Assembly (NCBI RefSeq): GCF_024753545.1
Contig: NZ_JANTOO010000021.1
Span: 1 to 64,000 of the forward strand
Length of the DNA stretch: 64,000 nt
Direction: 5' to 3'
Source of the DNA: Lysinibacillus pinottii
GTDB taxonomy: Bacteria; Bacillota; Bacilli; Bacillales_A; Planococcaceae
The notes beneath the pieces were generated by a model. That model did no database searches and was not told where the DNA came from. It worked only from the letters and a program-made list of their open reading frames with translations. Below are positions 44,891-54,174 of the stretch, in pieces (position 1 is the stretch's first letter; each line of letters starts with the position of its first letter). The position numbers were made by a program, and so were the translations under genes.

Positions 44891-46540
44891 ATGGCAATTG
44901 TTGAAATAAAAATGGATTTTTTTAAACATGATGCACAGGCTGGGGGATTCTTTCCAAACACACATGCTAACCCAGGTTTTAGTATAGATAAGTTTTTAGG
45001 GGATTCTGGACAAAATTATTTAATTGAAGGGATAAGAGGGACAGGAAAAACGCATATATTGAAAATGATTAATCAAAAATGTATTGATGATTTTCAAGAA
45101 AAAAAAATATTACCTGTGTATGTTTCTTTAGCAAGTGTCCATGAATGGGTCGAAAGCGATGTTAAACTATTTAGAATACACTTATATGCTAATATTGTAA
45201 CTCAAATAATTAAAACTATAGAACAAAATAAAGATAAAATAAAGTTGGCTGGTAATACCGGCTTTCAAAAGTCTGTAAAAAAAATTGCTCAAATGTTTGG
45301 TTTAAATAACAGTGAAAATATTGATGTTTTAATTGAACGTATTAAAGAGTTAAGTGAGCAGCTCTTATCAGATTTAACCTATAATCCAGAGACAATTAAA
45401 ACCGTATTTGGAACACAATCTACCATGGCGACTACAGGAACAGCTAACGTAAACATTCCTTCAGTTGGTTCTTTAGGGGTTACTTCAAATGCATCTTATA
45501 GCGAAACGGACCAACAAGAGTTTTTATATGTCGGGAATAGCTTATCTCATAGTAATGCAGCAAGCTTTTTAGTGAATTTCATATTAGAGTTAAAAAACAT
45601 TTTAAATCATCGTTATACAATCTTATTAATTGATGAATGCTCTGAAGTAAGTAAAAATGCTCAAATAGAAGTATTTAGATTACTAAAGTTAATTCGAGGA
45701 GCATTAACTGATGAAGCCAATGAAAATGCAGCATATTTCTGTGCATCGGTCTATCCAACTCCAATAACTTATTATCCATCTAATGTTAATGGGGACCCAT
45801 TTAACTTTGATGTAGGTCACGATGCCATTATGGAATATGTTTCAATGGATGAACTGTCAGATGATTATTTAGATTTCTATAAAACACTTACAAATAATAG
45901 AATTCGTGAAATGTTACCTGAACAGGGATATTCAAACTACTTGGATATCATGGAAAATGAGAAATGCTTAGTATTAGCAGCTTATTTTTCAAATGGTAAT
46001 GTAAGAAGGTATATAGAAATTTTAAAACATGCTTATGACAATTTAATTCAAAGAATAGGTCATAAACCATCAGCTACGAACGTTGAAAAAATAAATACTA
46101 AGGATATTGAAGAAGCTTTGAGCTCAATTGTACCAAATCAAGTGTTAGCATATAATAAACTTACTGAAAATGATTTCCGTATTTTAGATAACATTGTTAC
46201 TAAAATGAATAAAAGAAATAAGAAAAATGAAACTGAAAACAAAACTAAAACTGAAAAGAATAAACTACCAGCAAATGTTTACTTCACTGTTTCTAGGTCA
46301 GAAGCAATGAAGTTGGGGAATTTATTTATGCAGGGAGCTATTCACGATAAGGGTAAAACAAGGGTCAAAAAATACTATAAAAAAGATGGATTAAGAGGGC
46401 CATTATTAATGTTAGACTTAGCTGTTGCTTTTCATGAAGGTGCAATTGATAAGAATAGAGCATCTGATATTTTCAGCAAAGACCTATCAAAAAACGCTAA
46501 AAGCGGTTATCTATGGTGTCAGGATGTTTCCCTTGATTAA
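44891..46540 (+). CDS. P-loop AAA ATPase, ORC/CDC6-like, cassette cargo
   Basis: A 549-residue protein, first gene inside cassette 1. Walker A is EGIRGTGKTHIL (residues about 47-54) and Walker B ILLIDECSEV (about 245-252), an arrangement like ORC/CDC6-type or STAND ATPases. A Ser/Thr/Ala-rich low-complexity insert (about 175-215) separates them. The C-terminal third has a helical region and a Lys/Glu/Asn-rich linker before a last domain. No membrane segment or nuclease motif is seen. Proteins of this kind occur in defence and mobile-element contexts, but I infer no specific role. ATG after AAAGGTGG; strongly AT-rich compared with core genes. Confidence 0.7.
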   Translation: MAIVEIKMDFFKHDAQAGGFFPNTHANPGFSIDKFLGDSGQNYLIEGIRGTGKTHILKMINQKCIDDFQEKKILPVYVSLASVHEWVESDVKLFRIHLYANIVTQIIKTIEQNKDKIKLAGNTGFQKSVKKIAQMFGLNNSENIDVLIERIKELSEQLLSDLTYNPETIKTVFGTQSTMATTGTANVNIPSVGSLGVTSNASYSETDQQEFLYVGNSLSHSNAASFLVNFILELKNILNHRYTILLIDECSEVSKNAQIEVFRLLKLIRGALTDEANENAAYFCASVYPTPITYYPSNVNGDPFNFDVGHDAIMEYVSMDELSDDYLDFYKTLTNNRIREMLPEQGYSNYLDIMENEKCLVLAAYFSNGNVRRYIEILKHAYDNLIQRIGHKPSATNVEKINTKDIEEALSSIVPNQVLAYNKLTENDFRILDNIVTKMNKRNKKNETENKTKTEKNKLPANVYFTVSRSEAMKLGNLFMQGAIHDKGKTRVKKYYKKDGLRGPLLMLDLAVAFHEGAIDKNRASDIFSKDLSKNAKSGYLWCQDVSLD

Positions 46541-46565
46541 TTTTAGTTACTAATTTATATACATT

Positions 46566-46637
46566 AAAAGCAAAATTGACGTTTTATCTATTTGTAGTTG
46601 ATACAAATATGTAGACATCAATTTTGCTTTTTTGTTT
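46566..46637 (+). terminator. Terminator after the AAA ATPase gene
   Basis: AAAAGCAAAATTGA (46566-46579) pairs with TCAATTTTGCTTTT (46618-46631), with a long loop and a T-run. Confidence 0.75.
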
Positions 46638-46774
46638 TGTAATTTATTTCGCATAACAAAAAACGTTAATTCCGAACAATATATTATAAGACTACTATAC
46701 GGATCGGCAGATAAGTAAAAATTAATTGAACTGTTATGAAAGTTGTCTTATTCAATTGTTAAGGAGGAGATAAT

Positions 46775-47170
46775 ATGAATTACTCGGTGGAGGAAATACG
46801 TAAATGTATTAAGGTAAAGGGAATTAAAAGTTTACCCTTAGAGTGGCAGAATTAAATTTATCATTTCGAAATTGTGAATTGTAATACCTTCCCATCTAAA
46901 AATAAGGATTTTTATTATGTGAAGTTTATATTTGCTTTAGAAAATGGAACGGGTAATTATCAAGTAGAACAAGTATTTAGTTTTAAGGGCAAATATGCTC
47001 CAAGTAAGAGACTGGATGAGTTTTTTAGTCAGTTTATGTACTTTATAGAATTGAATGAAACATTCAGTCTAGAGGATTTCGTTGGTGAAAAAGGAACATG
47101 CTTTATTGAACCAGTTAATGCTAATTACCAAACTTATTATAAAATTATCATCACATCTTTGGAGGAATAA
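46775..47170 (+). pseudogene. Small SCC-operon gene interrupted by an in-frame TAA
   Basis: An ATG at 46775 with a strong AAGGAGGAG site opens a frame that stops after 26 codons at TAA 46853-46855. It then continues in the same frame, without another stop, to 47170 (total about 131 codons). The second part contains FYYVKFIFALENGTGNYQVEQVFSFKGKYAPSK-like sequence resembling a compact single-domain protein. Best read as one gene with a nonsense mutation, perhaps CAA to TAA. An alternative is translation of the second part from GTG 46874, which lacks a ribosome site. Function unknown; position suggests a DNA-binding helper of the cassette replication module. Confidence 0.6.
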
Positions 47171-47174
47171 GATT

Positions 47175-47429
47175 ATGAATAACATTATTAAACCATTTAA
47201 ATTTACGGCTTTATATATTCAGGAACATCATCAAATTTTAAAGGATACAATAGCTGATATACAGTATAGGAATGTGCAAAAACATCTAATAGATGCTTTA
47301 AATTGTATTGAAGAATATGATAAGAGACAGATTTTAACCTTATTACTTAATGGTTTCGAATTTGAATATGAAATTTCCGATACCAACCCATCTATACTGT
47401 CAGAACGAGCATCAAAATTGAAATTTTAG
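47175..47429 (+). CDS. Small protein of the recombinase operon
   Basis: 84 residues from ATG 47175, 10 nt after GGAGG at 47160-47164; an upstream in-frame ATG lies inside the previous gene and lacks a ribosome site. Acidic-basic mixed, mostly helical by composition (EHHQILKDTIADIQYRNVQKHLIDALNCIEEYDKR). I do not recognise a domain. Small ORFs between helicase and recombinase genes are usual in SCC elements. Confidence 0.55.
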   Translation: MNNIIKPFKFTALYIQEHHQILKDTIADIQYRNVQKHLIDALNCIEEYDKRQILTLLLNGFEFEYEISDTNPSILSERASKLKF

Positions 47430-47458
47430 AGGTAATTCGTATTTCAAAAGCGATTGAA

Positions 47459-48760
47459 ATGGGATTTCAATATACTCCAAAAAAGCATTTTATTTTTAAT
47501 GCAAATTTGTTTGCAGAGCATTTTTTACAGAGAGTCATAGCTTGCTGTGACAAACATGGTGTACTTTATGTCTATAATCAAGATGGCTAATATCAACAAT
47601 GTAAGCCTCTAGAACTAAGTAAATTAGTTAGAGAATTGATGAATGATGGATTAGCTAATAGTTGGAAAAGTATTTATGAGAAAGAAGCTATTCGAGCTAT
47701 TTTACGTGAGGCAACTTTTGTAGCTGAACTAAATATTTATAGCGATTTAGTTAACTTACAAAATGGAATGTACAATTTGAAAACTCATAAGTTGGAAAAG
47801 CATCATCCAAGGTATTTATCTACTGTTCGAATCCCTATTATCTACAATCGATCAGCTAAATGCCCTAAGTTTCTACACTTCATGGATGAAATAACAAATA
47901 ACGATTCCGATTTGATTAAAGTTCATCAAGAGCTGATTGGCTATTGGATAACTACAGAAATTAAATCTGAAAAAGCAGTTTACTACTATGGTAGAGGTGC
48001 TAACGGTAAAAGTGTATTAGCAAACTTGGTTAAAATTTTAGTTGGAAATGAAAATGTAAGTACAATTCCCTTAGCTCAGTTCAATTCTAATTTTGGACTA
48101 GAAGGAATTATGAATAAAACTTTAAACGTTGCTGCAGAGAATGAGATGAATGGATTAAAATTAAATACCGAAACTTTTAAAGCAATTGTGAGTGGTGACG
48201 GTATAACAATTAATATTAAATTTAAGTCTCCAATTGTAAACTATAAATCTAAATGTAGGCTGTTGTTTTTAGGGAATGAACTACCAGATACATCAGATTT
48301 GACACAAGGCTATTTTAGAAGACTGATAATCATACCATTTAAAAGGACTTTTAAAGAAGAAGAACGTAATAGAGATATCTTACAAGAACTTCAGGAAGAA
48401 TTGGATGGAATTTTTAATTGGGCGATTGAAGGTTTAGTACGTTTAAACCAGCTAGAATTTAATTTTACAAAGGCAGATGCTATAGAAAGTGAAATGGCAA
48501 AATATCAATTAATGCAAAATCCCGTATTAAATTTTTTTGAATCAACGGTGGTTCTAAGTGGAAATTTAAAAATAAAGCGTTCTGAAATTTATAAGCTCTA
48601 TTTAGAGTGGATAGAAAAAAATGGATTATATAATTCAGTGAGAAATAACCGTCAATTTAAAAAGGAATTTGAAAATGTTTTAGATAGTAAAGGCATTTTA
48701 ATTATAGAAAAACGTATTGATGGCTACGACCACATAGCTGGTATGAGTTTTAATATTTAA
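47459..48760 (+). pseudogene. D5/SF3-type helicase of SCC 'Cch' kind, interrupted by TAA
   Basis: The frame from ATG 47459 reads MGFQYTPKKHFIFNANLF... and meets TAA at 47588-47590. It then continues without interruption to 48760 (about 433 codons overall). The downstream part has the superfamily 3/D5 helicase features: Walker A YYGRGANGKSVLANL, Walker B region LNVAAENEM, the sensor region LLFLGNELPDTSD and GYFRRLIIIPF. In SCC elements a helicase next to ccr is thought to replicate the excised circle. A shorter product from TTG 47636/ATG 47639 would keep the ATPase core (374 residues) but loses the N-terminal part. The true original start may lie a little upstream of 47459. Confidence 0.65.
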
Positions 48761-48769
48761 AGTGAAAAA

Positions 48770-48845
48770 GGGAGTAAATTAATATAAAAAAGTTTTTTAA
48801 ATCTTCTTATTGGGCAGATTTATTTTTTTTTGTCTTTTTACTCCC
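48770..48845. repeat. Inverted repeat between helicase and recombinase genes
   Basis: GGGAGTAAA (48770-48778) and TTTACTCCC (48837-48845) flank a T-rich 58-nt stretch. It could be a terminator-like or recombinase-gene control structure; role unknown. Confidence 0.4.
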
Positions 48846-48911
48846 TTAGACCCTTAATAATTAACCGTATCAAAATAAAAAATAAATATATTTTATAAAG
48901 GTGAGGGATAA

Positions 48912-49007
48912 ATGAAAGAATCAACAGAAATTTTAGAAATACTTACTGCAATGGTAGAAAAATATTTAGAGTTGGTAGAGCAAGAGGAGGATGAAAGGAT
49001 TGAGTAA
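48912..49007 (+). CDS. 31-residue acidic peptide upstream of the recombinase
   Basis: ATG 48912, preceded by AAAGGTGAGGG, encodes MKESTEILEILTAMVEKYLE... ending EEDERIE. It overlaps the recombinase start by 17 nt, so it may couple translation of the recombinase. A single amphipathic helix is likely. No family recognised. Confidence 0.5.
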   Translation: MKESTEILEILTAMVEKYLELVEQEEDERIE

Positions 49008-50652
49008 ACTTGAATATTGGCAAGAAGCAAGAAGAAGAATAGCAATTTATGCTCGTGTATCAACAACGGAACAAGCAGAAGAAGGGTATAGTATCGATGA
49101 ACAAATACGTGTTTTAAAAGAATATTGTGAGGACAATGGTTATTTTGTTTTTGAAGAATACATTGATAGAGGTATCAGTGGAAAAAATATTACAGGTAGA
49201 CCAGCCGTTCAACGTATGTTACAAGATGCCGAACAGAAGAAACTTGATGTAGTTTTAGTCTGGAAGATGAACCGACTAGCCCGAAAAATGGTTGATTTAA
49301 TGAATATTGTTGAATTATTAAACAGTAAAAATATTGCTTTTCGCTCGCATACAGAACGGTACGAAACGGAAACACCAACAGGTAAACTACAGTTTCAAAT
49401 GATGGCTGCTATTGCAGAGTATGAACGTAATAATATCGCTGAAAATGTAAAGATGGGGATGATTGCAAGAGCGAAAGAAGGGAAGTGGAACGGTGGACAA
49501 GTGCTAGGCTATGATATTGTACAAATACCTGATGCAAACAAAAAACGGAAAAATACACAATTAGTGATTAATGAAAAGGAAGCAGAAATTGTTCAGTACA
49601 TCTTTAATATGTATACTTCTGGACATGGTTACAAGGCAATTGCTAATCATATTAACAAGAAGGGGTTTCTAACAAAAAAAGGGAAAACCTTTTCATTAAA
49701 CGCAATCAAAACGATTGTAACGAACCCCGTTTATACTGGATATATTCGATACAATGTACGTAGAGATTGGAATGAAAAAAGAAGAAACAATATTAATCCT
49801 GACCCAGTCATCCAGAAAGCTGACCATTCCCCAATTATTACGGAAGAAATGTGGTCAATTGCAAAAGGAATATTTGAAAGACGTTCAGGTTTGCCGAACC
49901 GTGTGCATGATGGTGAATTTCCACTGACAGGAATCATGAGATGTCCTATTTGTGATGCTGGTATGGTAATTGGTCGAACAACGAATACATTAAAAGACGG
50001 CACTAAAAAAGTACTGGAGTATTACGTTTGCGGAGCATGGAAGAATAAAGGTACATTGGTTTGTCGTTCAAATGGTGTACGAACAGATAAAGCAGATGCA
50101 TACGTGTTTTCTAAGCTCCAAACACTCATGCAAAGCGATAAGTTGATACAAGAACTAGTGAACAATGTGAATCAGCGAAATGAAAAGTTATTTGCTCCTA
50201 TCCAAAAAGAACATGCATTTTATCAAAAACAGATGCAAGAATTAGAGCATAAACGAGGAAAGACATTTGATGCTTATACAGAAGAATTGATTCCTAAGTC
50301 GTTGTATATTGAAAAGGCTAATGCGTTAGACAAGCAAATCGCAGAACTAAACGAGCGAATGAAGCCTTTAAATCGACAAATGCAAGGCAACTCAGGTGAA
50401 ACAATTGCTCCAGAGGCCATTAGAAAAATCTTAAAGGATTTTTCAAAAGCATTTGAACAAGCTTTAACGAGAGAGCAGCGGAAACGATTGTTACATTTGA
50501 TTATTAATAAAATCACCATAAATGAAGATAGAGAAATTGATAGTATTCAATTAGTTCTTAATGAAGAAGTATTAAATGAATTGAAATTAGAGGTAGATGA
50601 CTTATCAACAGATGAGTTTTCTACCTCTTTTTCTGTTTTAATTGCAATTTAA
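48991..50652 (+). CDS. Large serine recombinase, Ccr-like
   Basis: A 553-residue integrase of the large serine recombinase family; these cut att sites through a covalent phosphoserine and exchange strands by subunit rotation. The catalytic domain starts IAIYARVSTTEQAEEGYSID with nucleophile Ser24, and the conserved VWKMNRLARKMVDL and MMAAIAEYERNNIAENV follow. The recombinase domain (about 180-290), a zinc ribbon with MRCPICDAGM ... YYVC ... LVC (about 320-360) and a coiled-coil (about 385-440) complete it. The length is close to staphylococcal CcrC (about 560). It is intact and is the only recombinase in the island. ATG with GAGGAGGATG overlap upstream. Confidence 0.9.
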   Translation: MKGLSKLEYWQEARRRIAIYARVSTTEQAEEGYSIDEQIRVLKEYCEDNGYFVFEEYIDRGISGKNITGRPAVQRMLQDAEQKKLDVVLVWKMNRLARKMVDLMNIVELLNSKNIAFRSHTERYETETPTGKLQFQMMAAIAEYERNNIAENVKMGMIARAKEGKWNGGQVLGYDIVQIPDANKKRKNTQLVINEKEAEIVQYIFNMYTSGHGYKAIANHINKKGFLTKKGKTFSLNAIKTIVTNPVYTGYIRYNVRRDWNEKRRNNINPDPVIQKADHSPIITEEMWSIAKGIFERRSGLPNRVHDGEFPLTGIMRCPICDAGMVIGRTTNTLKDGTKKVLEYYVCGAWKNKGTLVCRSNGVRTDKADAYVFSKLQTLMQSDKLIQELVNNVNQRNEKLFAPIQKEHAFYQKQMQELEHKRGKTFDAYTEELIPKSLYIEKANALDKQIAELNERMKPLNRQMQGNSGETIAPEAIRKILKDFSKAFEQALTREQRKRLLHLIINKITINEDREIDSIQLVLNEEVLNELKLEVDDLSTDEFSTSFSVLIAI

Positions 50653-50670
50653 ATCAAAGGAGAATTGAAG

Positions 50671-50967
50671 ATGGAGTATTCGTATGAACGATTTTTAAAA
50701 GGAATAAAAAGTTTTATAAGAGAATCTATATTAATGGCTGATATTGGCTATGAAACGATTCAGTTGTATAAAGAAGAGGTAGATGAGCGTTATTTTACAG
50801 CGGAAGAGTACGAGTTGTTACCAGATGTATGCCTGGTAACAGCTATTAATTACTTTAATGATACAGGTGATGAATATTTAATGATGGATGTATATGATGA
50901 ATTGAATCAACGTCATTTAAAAACTATTTGGGTTAGTAACGGTGAAGTTCGTGATATTGATATTTAA
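50671..50967 (+). CDS. Small acidic protein downstream of the recombinase
   Basis: About 98 residues from ATG 50671 (AAAGGAG upstream; an in-frame start at 50665 is also open). Rich in Glu/Asp/Tyr (EEVDERYFTAEEYELLPDV ... DTGDEYLMMDVYDELNQ), net acidic, one folded domain likely. It occupies the place held by DUF960-like or anti-restriction genes in SCC elements, but I see no clear match to those. A DNA-mimic role is possible and unproven. Confidence 0.6.
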   Translation: MEYSYERFLKGIKSFIRESILMADIGYETIQLYKEEVDERYFTAEEYELLPDVCLVTAINYFNDTGDEYLMMDVYDELNQRHLKTIWVSNGEVRDIDI

Positions 50968-50982
50968 AAAGGTGGTGAGCAA

Positions 50983-51066
50983 ATGAAGGCTAAATCATCT
51001 ATTAAGGAGAATTTATCAGGGTACGCTAAATTGGCATATGTTTTACTACACCTTATAAATAGGTAA
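50983..51066 (+). CDS. 27-residue peptide of the recombinase operon
   Basis: ATG 50983 with AAGGTGGTGAG; encodes MKAKSSIKENLSGYAKLAYV ... LINR. It lies 15 nt after the preceding gene. Basic N-terminus and a hydrophobic centre. No family recognised. Confidence 0.4.
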   Translation: MKAKSSIKENLSGYAKLAYVLLHLINR

Positions 51067-51097
51067 GTTTAAAAGTAGATATAGGATGTGAAGTTTA

Positions 51098-51259
51098 ATG
51101 TCAAAATTAAAGTCTTTTGAAAGAAAAGTAGCTTATTGTAGACATTGCTCAAAAGAAATTGAAGTGAAAAATATTCTCTTCAACGACAGACAAGTTAAAA
51201 AGCTTATCAATTCAATTTGTTTTAAGTGTAGTGTTCAAAAGTTTTTTCGGATTAAATAA
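51098..51259 (+). CDS. Small zinc-ribbon-like protein
   Basis: ATG 51098 encodes 53 residues with two Cys pairs, CRHC (about 14-17) and CFKC (about 41-44), typical of a small treble-clef or zinc ribbon, and a basic C-terminus. The ribosome site is GGATGTG-like and weak. Last gene before the operon terminator. Confidence 0.5.
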   Translation: MSKLKSFERKVAYCRHCSKEIEVKNILFNDRQVKKLINSICFKCSVQKFFRIK

Positions 51260-51330
51260 GTTTTAATGTGAAAGAAGCGGAAGGTAAATTGATTTTTAAT
51301 AAGCTTATAATTAAATGAACTAAAATTTTT

Positions 51331-51362
51331 GGTAGATGGTTATTCATCTACCCTTTTTCTTG
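51331..51362 (+). terminator. Terminator of the recombinase operon
   Basis: GGTAGATG (51331-51338) pairs with CATCTACC (51345-51352), followed by CTTTTTC. Confidence 0.85.
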
Positions 51363-51519
51363 TTTTAACCGCATTTTATGAGGAGATGCATCTAAGTAAT
51401 ATTCAAAAGAAAAATATAGTGGATAATTTAAGTTCAAGTAGAGTCAAATATTGTAAAATATGAATATACAATATTTATAGAATTGAATTAATCGTAAAAA
51501 ATTTTTAGGGGGATTGTAT

Positions 51520-52671
51520 TTGAGCAGATTAGACTTATATAAGAAACCAATTTTATTAAGAACTTTTATTACAAATGATGACGAACAAAGTAATGAAGCA
51601 TATGATACTTATTCACGTAAAATAGAAACGGCTGAAATAAATAAAAATAAATTTAATGAGGACAAGGATTTTTATCATATTATTAAAGAAATGATTTTTG
51701 AAGTAGATGAAGAAGGTAGACCGCTTATTTATTATGTATTTTATACATTTAATAGTTCTTATAACAACCTTGAGACAGCAGTTTTAATGCATACTTTAGT
51801 AGAAGGTTCAAAAAATGATATAGACCGAGGTATACTTCATGAATTAGCAATGTCGGTGATTTACAATATACCTGTATTTCCTAATCATGAGAAATTAGAA
51901 GAGGAATTAGGCTTTTATTACAATGAATTATATGAAAATGGTTTTGAAATGATAGATAAAGATGAAAAAGTGAAAAAATATAAACTTGCTGAGCATTTGA
52001 TTCCTATATTTAAGAGTGAAAATGAAGAGTTATTAAAAGAAAAAACAACTAGGATATATTCATCGGCTGAAATAAACTACTATAAGAATAAGTTAATGGA
52101 AAAATTAAAGGAATATGATAATGCACAATATATAATAAATAAATTAAAAGATGGAATTAATGAATTGTCAGTACAGTTAAATAGCCCTGAAAGAGAAGAG
52201 AACAAAATTCAAGCAATATTAACAAACTATCCAATTTTATTTGGAACAGAGTATATTGAAGTATTGGATAAGCATAATTTTGGTTCTGAGTATGAAGCTG
52301 ACTATATTTTGAAAAGATACAATGGGCTTTATGATATTGTTGAAATTGAAGCAAGTACTCTTGATATCTATACTAAACAAGGAAATCCTTCTAGGCATCT
52401 TGTGCATGCAGAGCAACAAATAATGGATTGGTTACAATGGATTGAACATAATAACCCTTATGCACGAGAAAAAATAAAAAAACTGTATTCACCAAAAGGT
52501 TATGTCGTAATTGGAAGGTCAAATACTTTAACGGAAACTACTAGAGAAAAGCTAAGGAGAAGAAACTTAGTTTTTAGAGATAAAATCGAAATTATTACAT
52601 ATGATGACTTATTAGAAAACGCTAAATTGTTATTAGACTTTTTGAGTGGTAATAAAATTGAAAACGAGTAA
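51520..52671 (+). CDS. Shedu-like DUF4263 nuclease-domain protein
   Basis: 383 residues from TTG 51520, with AGGGGGAT upstream; a TTG 6 nt earlier is too close. The C-terminal domain (about 225-375) fits DUF4263, the nuclease domain of the anti-phage protein SduA: NYPILFGTEYIEVLDKH, EYEADYILK, DIVEIEAS and QQIMDWLQWI. The usual Lys of the PD-(D/E)xK site appears replaced by Glu (VEIE), so catalysis is uncertain. The N-terminal half, predicted helical, is the variable sensor part of Shedu proteins. Being the cargo of an SCC-like cassette fits a defence role. Confidence 0.75.
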   Translation: MSRLDLYKKPILLRTFITNDDEQSNEAYDTYSRKIETAEINKNKFNEDKDFYHIIKEMIFEVDEEGRPLIYYVFYTFNSSYNNLETAVLMHTLVEGSKNDIDRGILHELAMSVIYNIPVFPNHEKLEEELGFYYNELYENGFEMIDKDEKVKKYKLAEHLIPIFKSENEELLKEKTTRIYSSAEINYYKNKLMEKLKEYDNAQYIINKLKDGINELSVQLNSPEREENKIQAILTNYPILFGTEYIEVLDKHNFGSEYEADYILKRYNGLYDIVEIEASTLDIYTKQGNPSRHLVHAEQQIMDWLQWIEHNNPYAREKIKKLYSPKGYVVIGRSNTLTETTREKLRRRNLVFRDKIEIITYDDLLENAKLLLDFLSGNKIENE

Positions 52672-52743
52672 ATCTGCTATAAATTATTATCATAATATAT
52701 AACGATAGATAAGTAGTTAAATAAGGATTATTTAAAGAATGTG

Positions 52744-52779
52744 CAGTCTTACTAAATAAAAGTAAGACTGTTTTTATTC
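52744..52779 (+). terminator. Terminator after the Shedu-like gene
   Basis: CAGTCTTACT pairs with AGTAAGACTG around AAATAAA, followed by TTTTTATT. Confidence 0.9.
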
Positions 52780-52848
52780 TTTAAATTTGGTAAAATGAGG
52801 TTATTGAATCAATGTGAAATTAATTAAACGTTGAAAGGGTCAGATAAA

Positions 52849-53919
52849 ATGGTTAATAAAGAAGATTTTTATATTGATATTAAAAACCGAGCAGTGGATA
52901 TTTATGAGCAATATCAATACATTGTAAAAGAGGCTCTTGAAAGTGATATCACAAACCACAGGTTAGAATTCTATCTTAAAGATGATTCAAGTCTAGGTGG
53001 AAAAGCTTGGTCTAAAGATAATTTAGACAATATACAAGTAAATAAAGGGGTTATAGATAATTACTTTGATTATTTTTATGGTTTTACAAAAATGCAAACA
53101 GATGATTTTTTAGAAAAATTACATATTGAAGATGTGGAAGAAGCATCTTATGAGTTTATAAAATTTGATGGAAATGGGAATCATAATCTTTTTGATAGTA
53201 AAGTTATAGATTATAAATTAGCTGGATTACTTACAATTTTTGTTTCTCGTTTTATTATTACCCATGAGCTAGGTCATCTACTTAACGGACATTGTGAATA
53301 TTTAAATTCAAAAGAACAGAATGATATACATTACATTTCAATGTTTGAAAAGGATAATAGTAAAAATATAAAAAATGTATCGTCGTTAGATTTTAGAACT
53401 TTAGAAATGGATGCAGATGCATTTGCCGCGACGGATAACTTTAGAAATTTACTTTTACTTTATGAGAAATTTGAAGACAAGGTTGATGGGGATTTAAATA
53501 TAAAACCGATAGAATTATTTTATTGGTGGTCATTTGCTATTAGAAGTAATTTTTTAATTACACAAAAGATTTTAAATGATGAAGAATATAAACCAGATAA
53601 AAAGCATTTACCTAGTGTAGCACGTTGGGTATTAATACTAGGCTCAATAATAAGTATTATAGATGGAGACTTATATAAGATAAATTATAGAACTGGAGAC
53701 AATAAAGAAAAATTGTTAGAACATATAACTAAGGGATTCATGTTTGCTGAAAAACAGTATAATAAGCGTTTTTATACAAGCTATAATTCTTTAGAAGAAA
53801 CAATTAATAGTTCAGATTATATTAACTATGTAACAGCAACTCAAAAGAATTGGGAGAATCTTAGAAATGAATTAAGTAGATTTTCAAGATTGCCTTTATA
53901 TAAATCAAATAATGTTTAA
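52849..53919 (+). CDS. HExxH metallopeptidase-like protein (ImmA/IrrE-type motif)
   Basis: 356 residues from ATG 52849 with GAAAGGG upstream (an in-frame TTG at 52831 overlaps that site). The zinc motif ITHELGHLLNGH (HELGH about 139-143) is followed by EMDADAFAATD, which supplies the third acidic ligand as in ImmA/IrrE and related zincins. No membrane segment. ImmA-like peptidases cleave repressors in mobile elements and defence systems. Whether this works with the DUF4263 protein upstream is unknown; a terminator separates them. Confidence 0.65.
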   Translation: MVNKEDFYIDIKNRAVDIYEQYQYIVKEALESDITNHRLEFYLKDDSSLGGKAWSKDNLDNIQVNKGVIDNYFDYFYGFTKMQTDDFLEKLHIEDVEEASYEFIKFDGNGNHNLFDSKVIDYKLAGLLTIFVSRFIITHELGHLLNGHCEYLNSKEQNDIHYISMFEKDNSKNIKNVSSLDFRTLEMDADAFAATDNFRNLLLLYEKFEDKVDGDLNIKPIELFYWWSFAIRSNFLITQKILNDEEYKPDKKHLPSVARWVLILGSIISIIDGDLYKINYRTGDNKEKLLEHITKGFMFAEKQYNKRFYTSYNSLEETINSSDYINYVTATQKNWENLRNELSRFSRLPLYKSNNV

Positions 53920-54118
53920 ATGTAGAGAGCCTTGGATTTTACAAGGTTCTTTTTTATATCCAAAGAGGATAGTAAAAGATAATAAGAATGGGATAGAAAA
54001 GCTTAAAGTAATATCTTTTAAAATGAATACAAAAAATGAAATTATTGAAAACGATATAACATATAGCTTGATGGTTTCAGATAAAATCGGAATTTGGTTA
54101 TCCGTATCTAGAATATAA
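53912..54118 (+). CDS. 68-residue protein at the distal end of cassette 1
   Basis: ATG 53912 overlaps the preceding stop (ATGTTTAA), suggesting coupled translation. Sequence MFKCREPWILQGSFLYPKRIV... has no recognised domain. It ends 28 nt before att copy 2. It has no separate ribosome site beyond the coupling. Confidence 0.4.
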   Translation: MFKCREPWILQGSFLYPKRIVKDNKNGIEKLKVISFKMNTKNEIIENDITYSLMVSDKIGIWLSVSRI

Positions 54119-54145
54119 GATAACCTCACTTAGCTATATTACGGT

Positions 54146-54173
54146 GAACCGTATCATAAGTAAGTGCGGTTTT
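54146..54173 (+). repeat. att copy 2
   Basis: Identical over 28 nt to the rlmH copy. A left inverted arm AACCTCACTTA (54122-54132) lies with CACTTA 19 nt before GAACC, and ATTACGGT intervenes. The arm pairs with TAAGTGCGGTT of the core. Confidence 0.92.
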
Positions 54174-54174
54174 A

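Noticed and set aside
53905..54129. Minus-strand 74-codon ORF near att copy 2
   Set aside because: Overlaps the plus-strand ORF 53912-54118, which has start-stop coupling to the upstream gene; the minus frame has no ribosome site.
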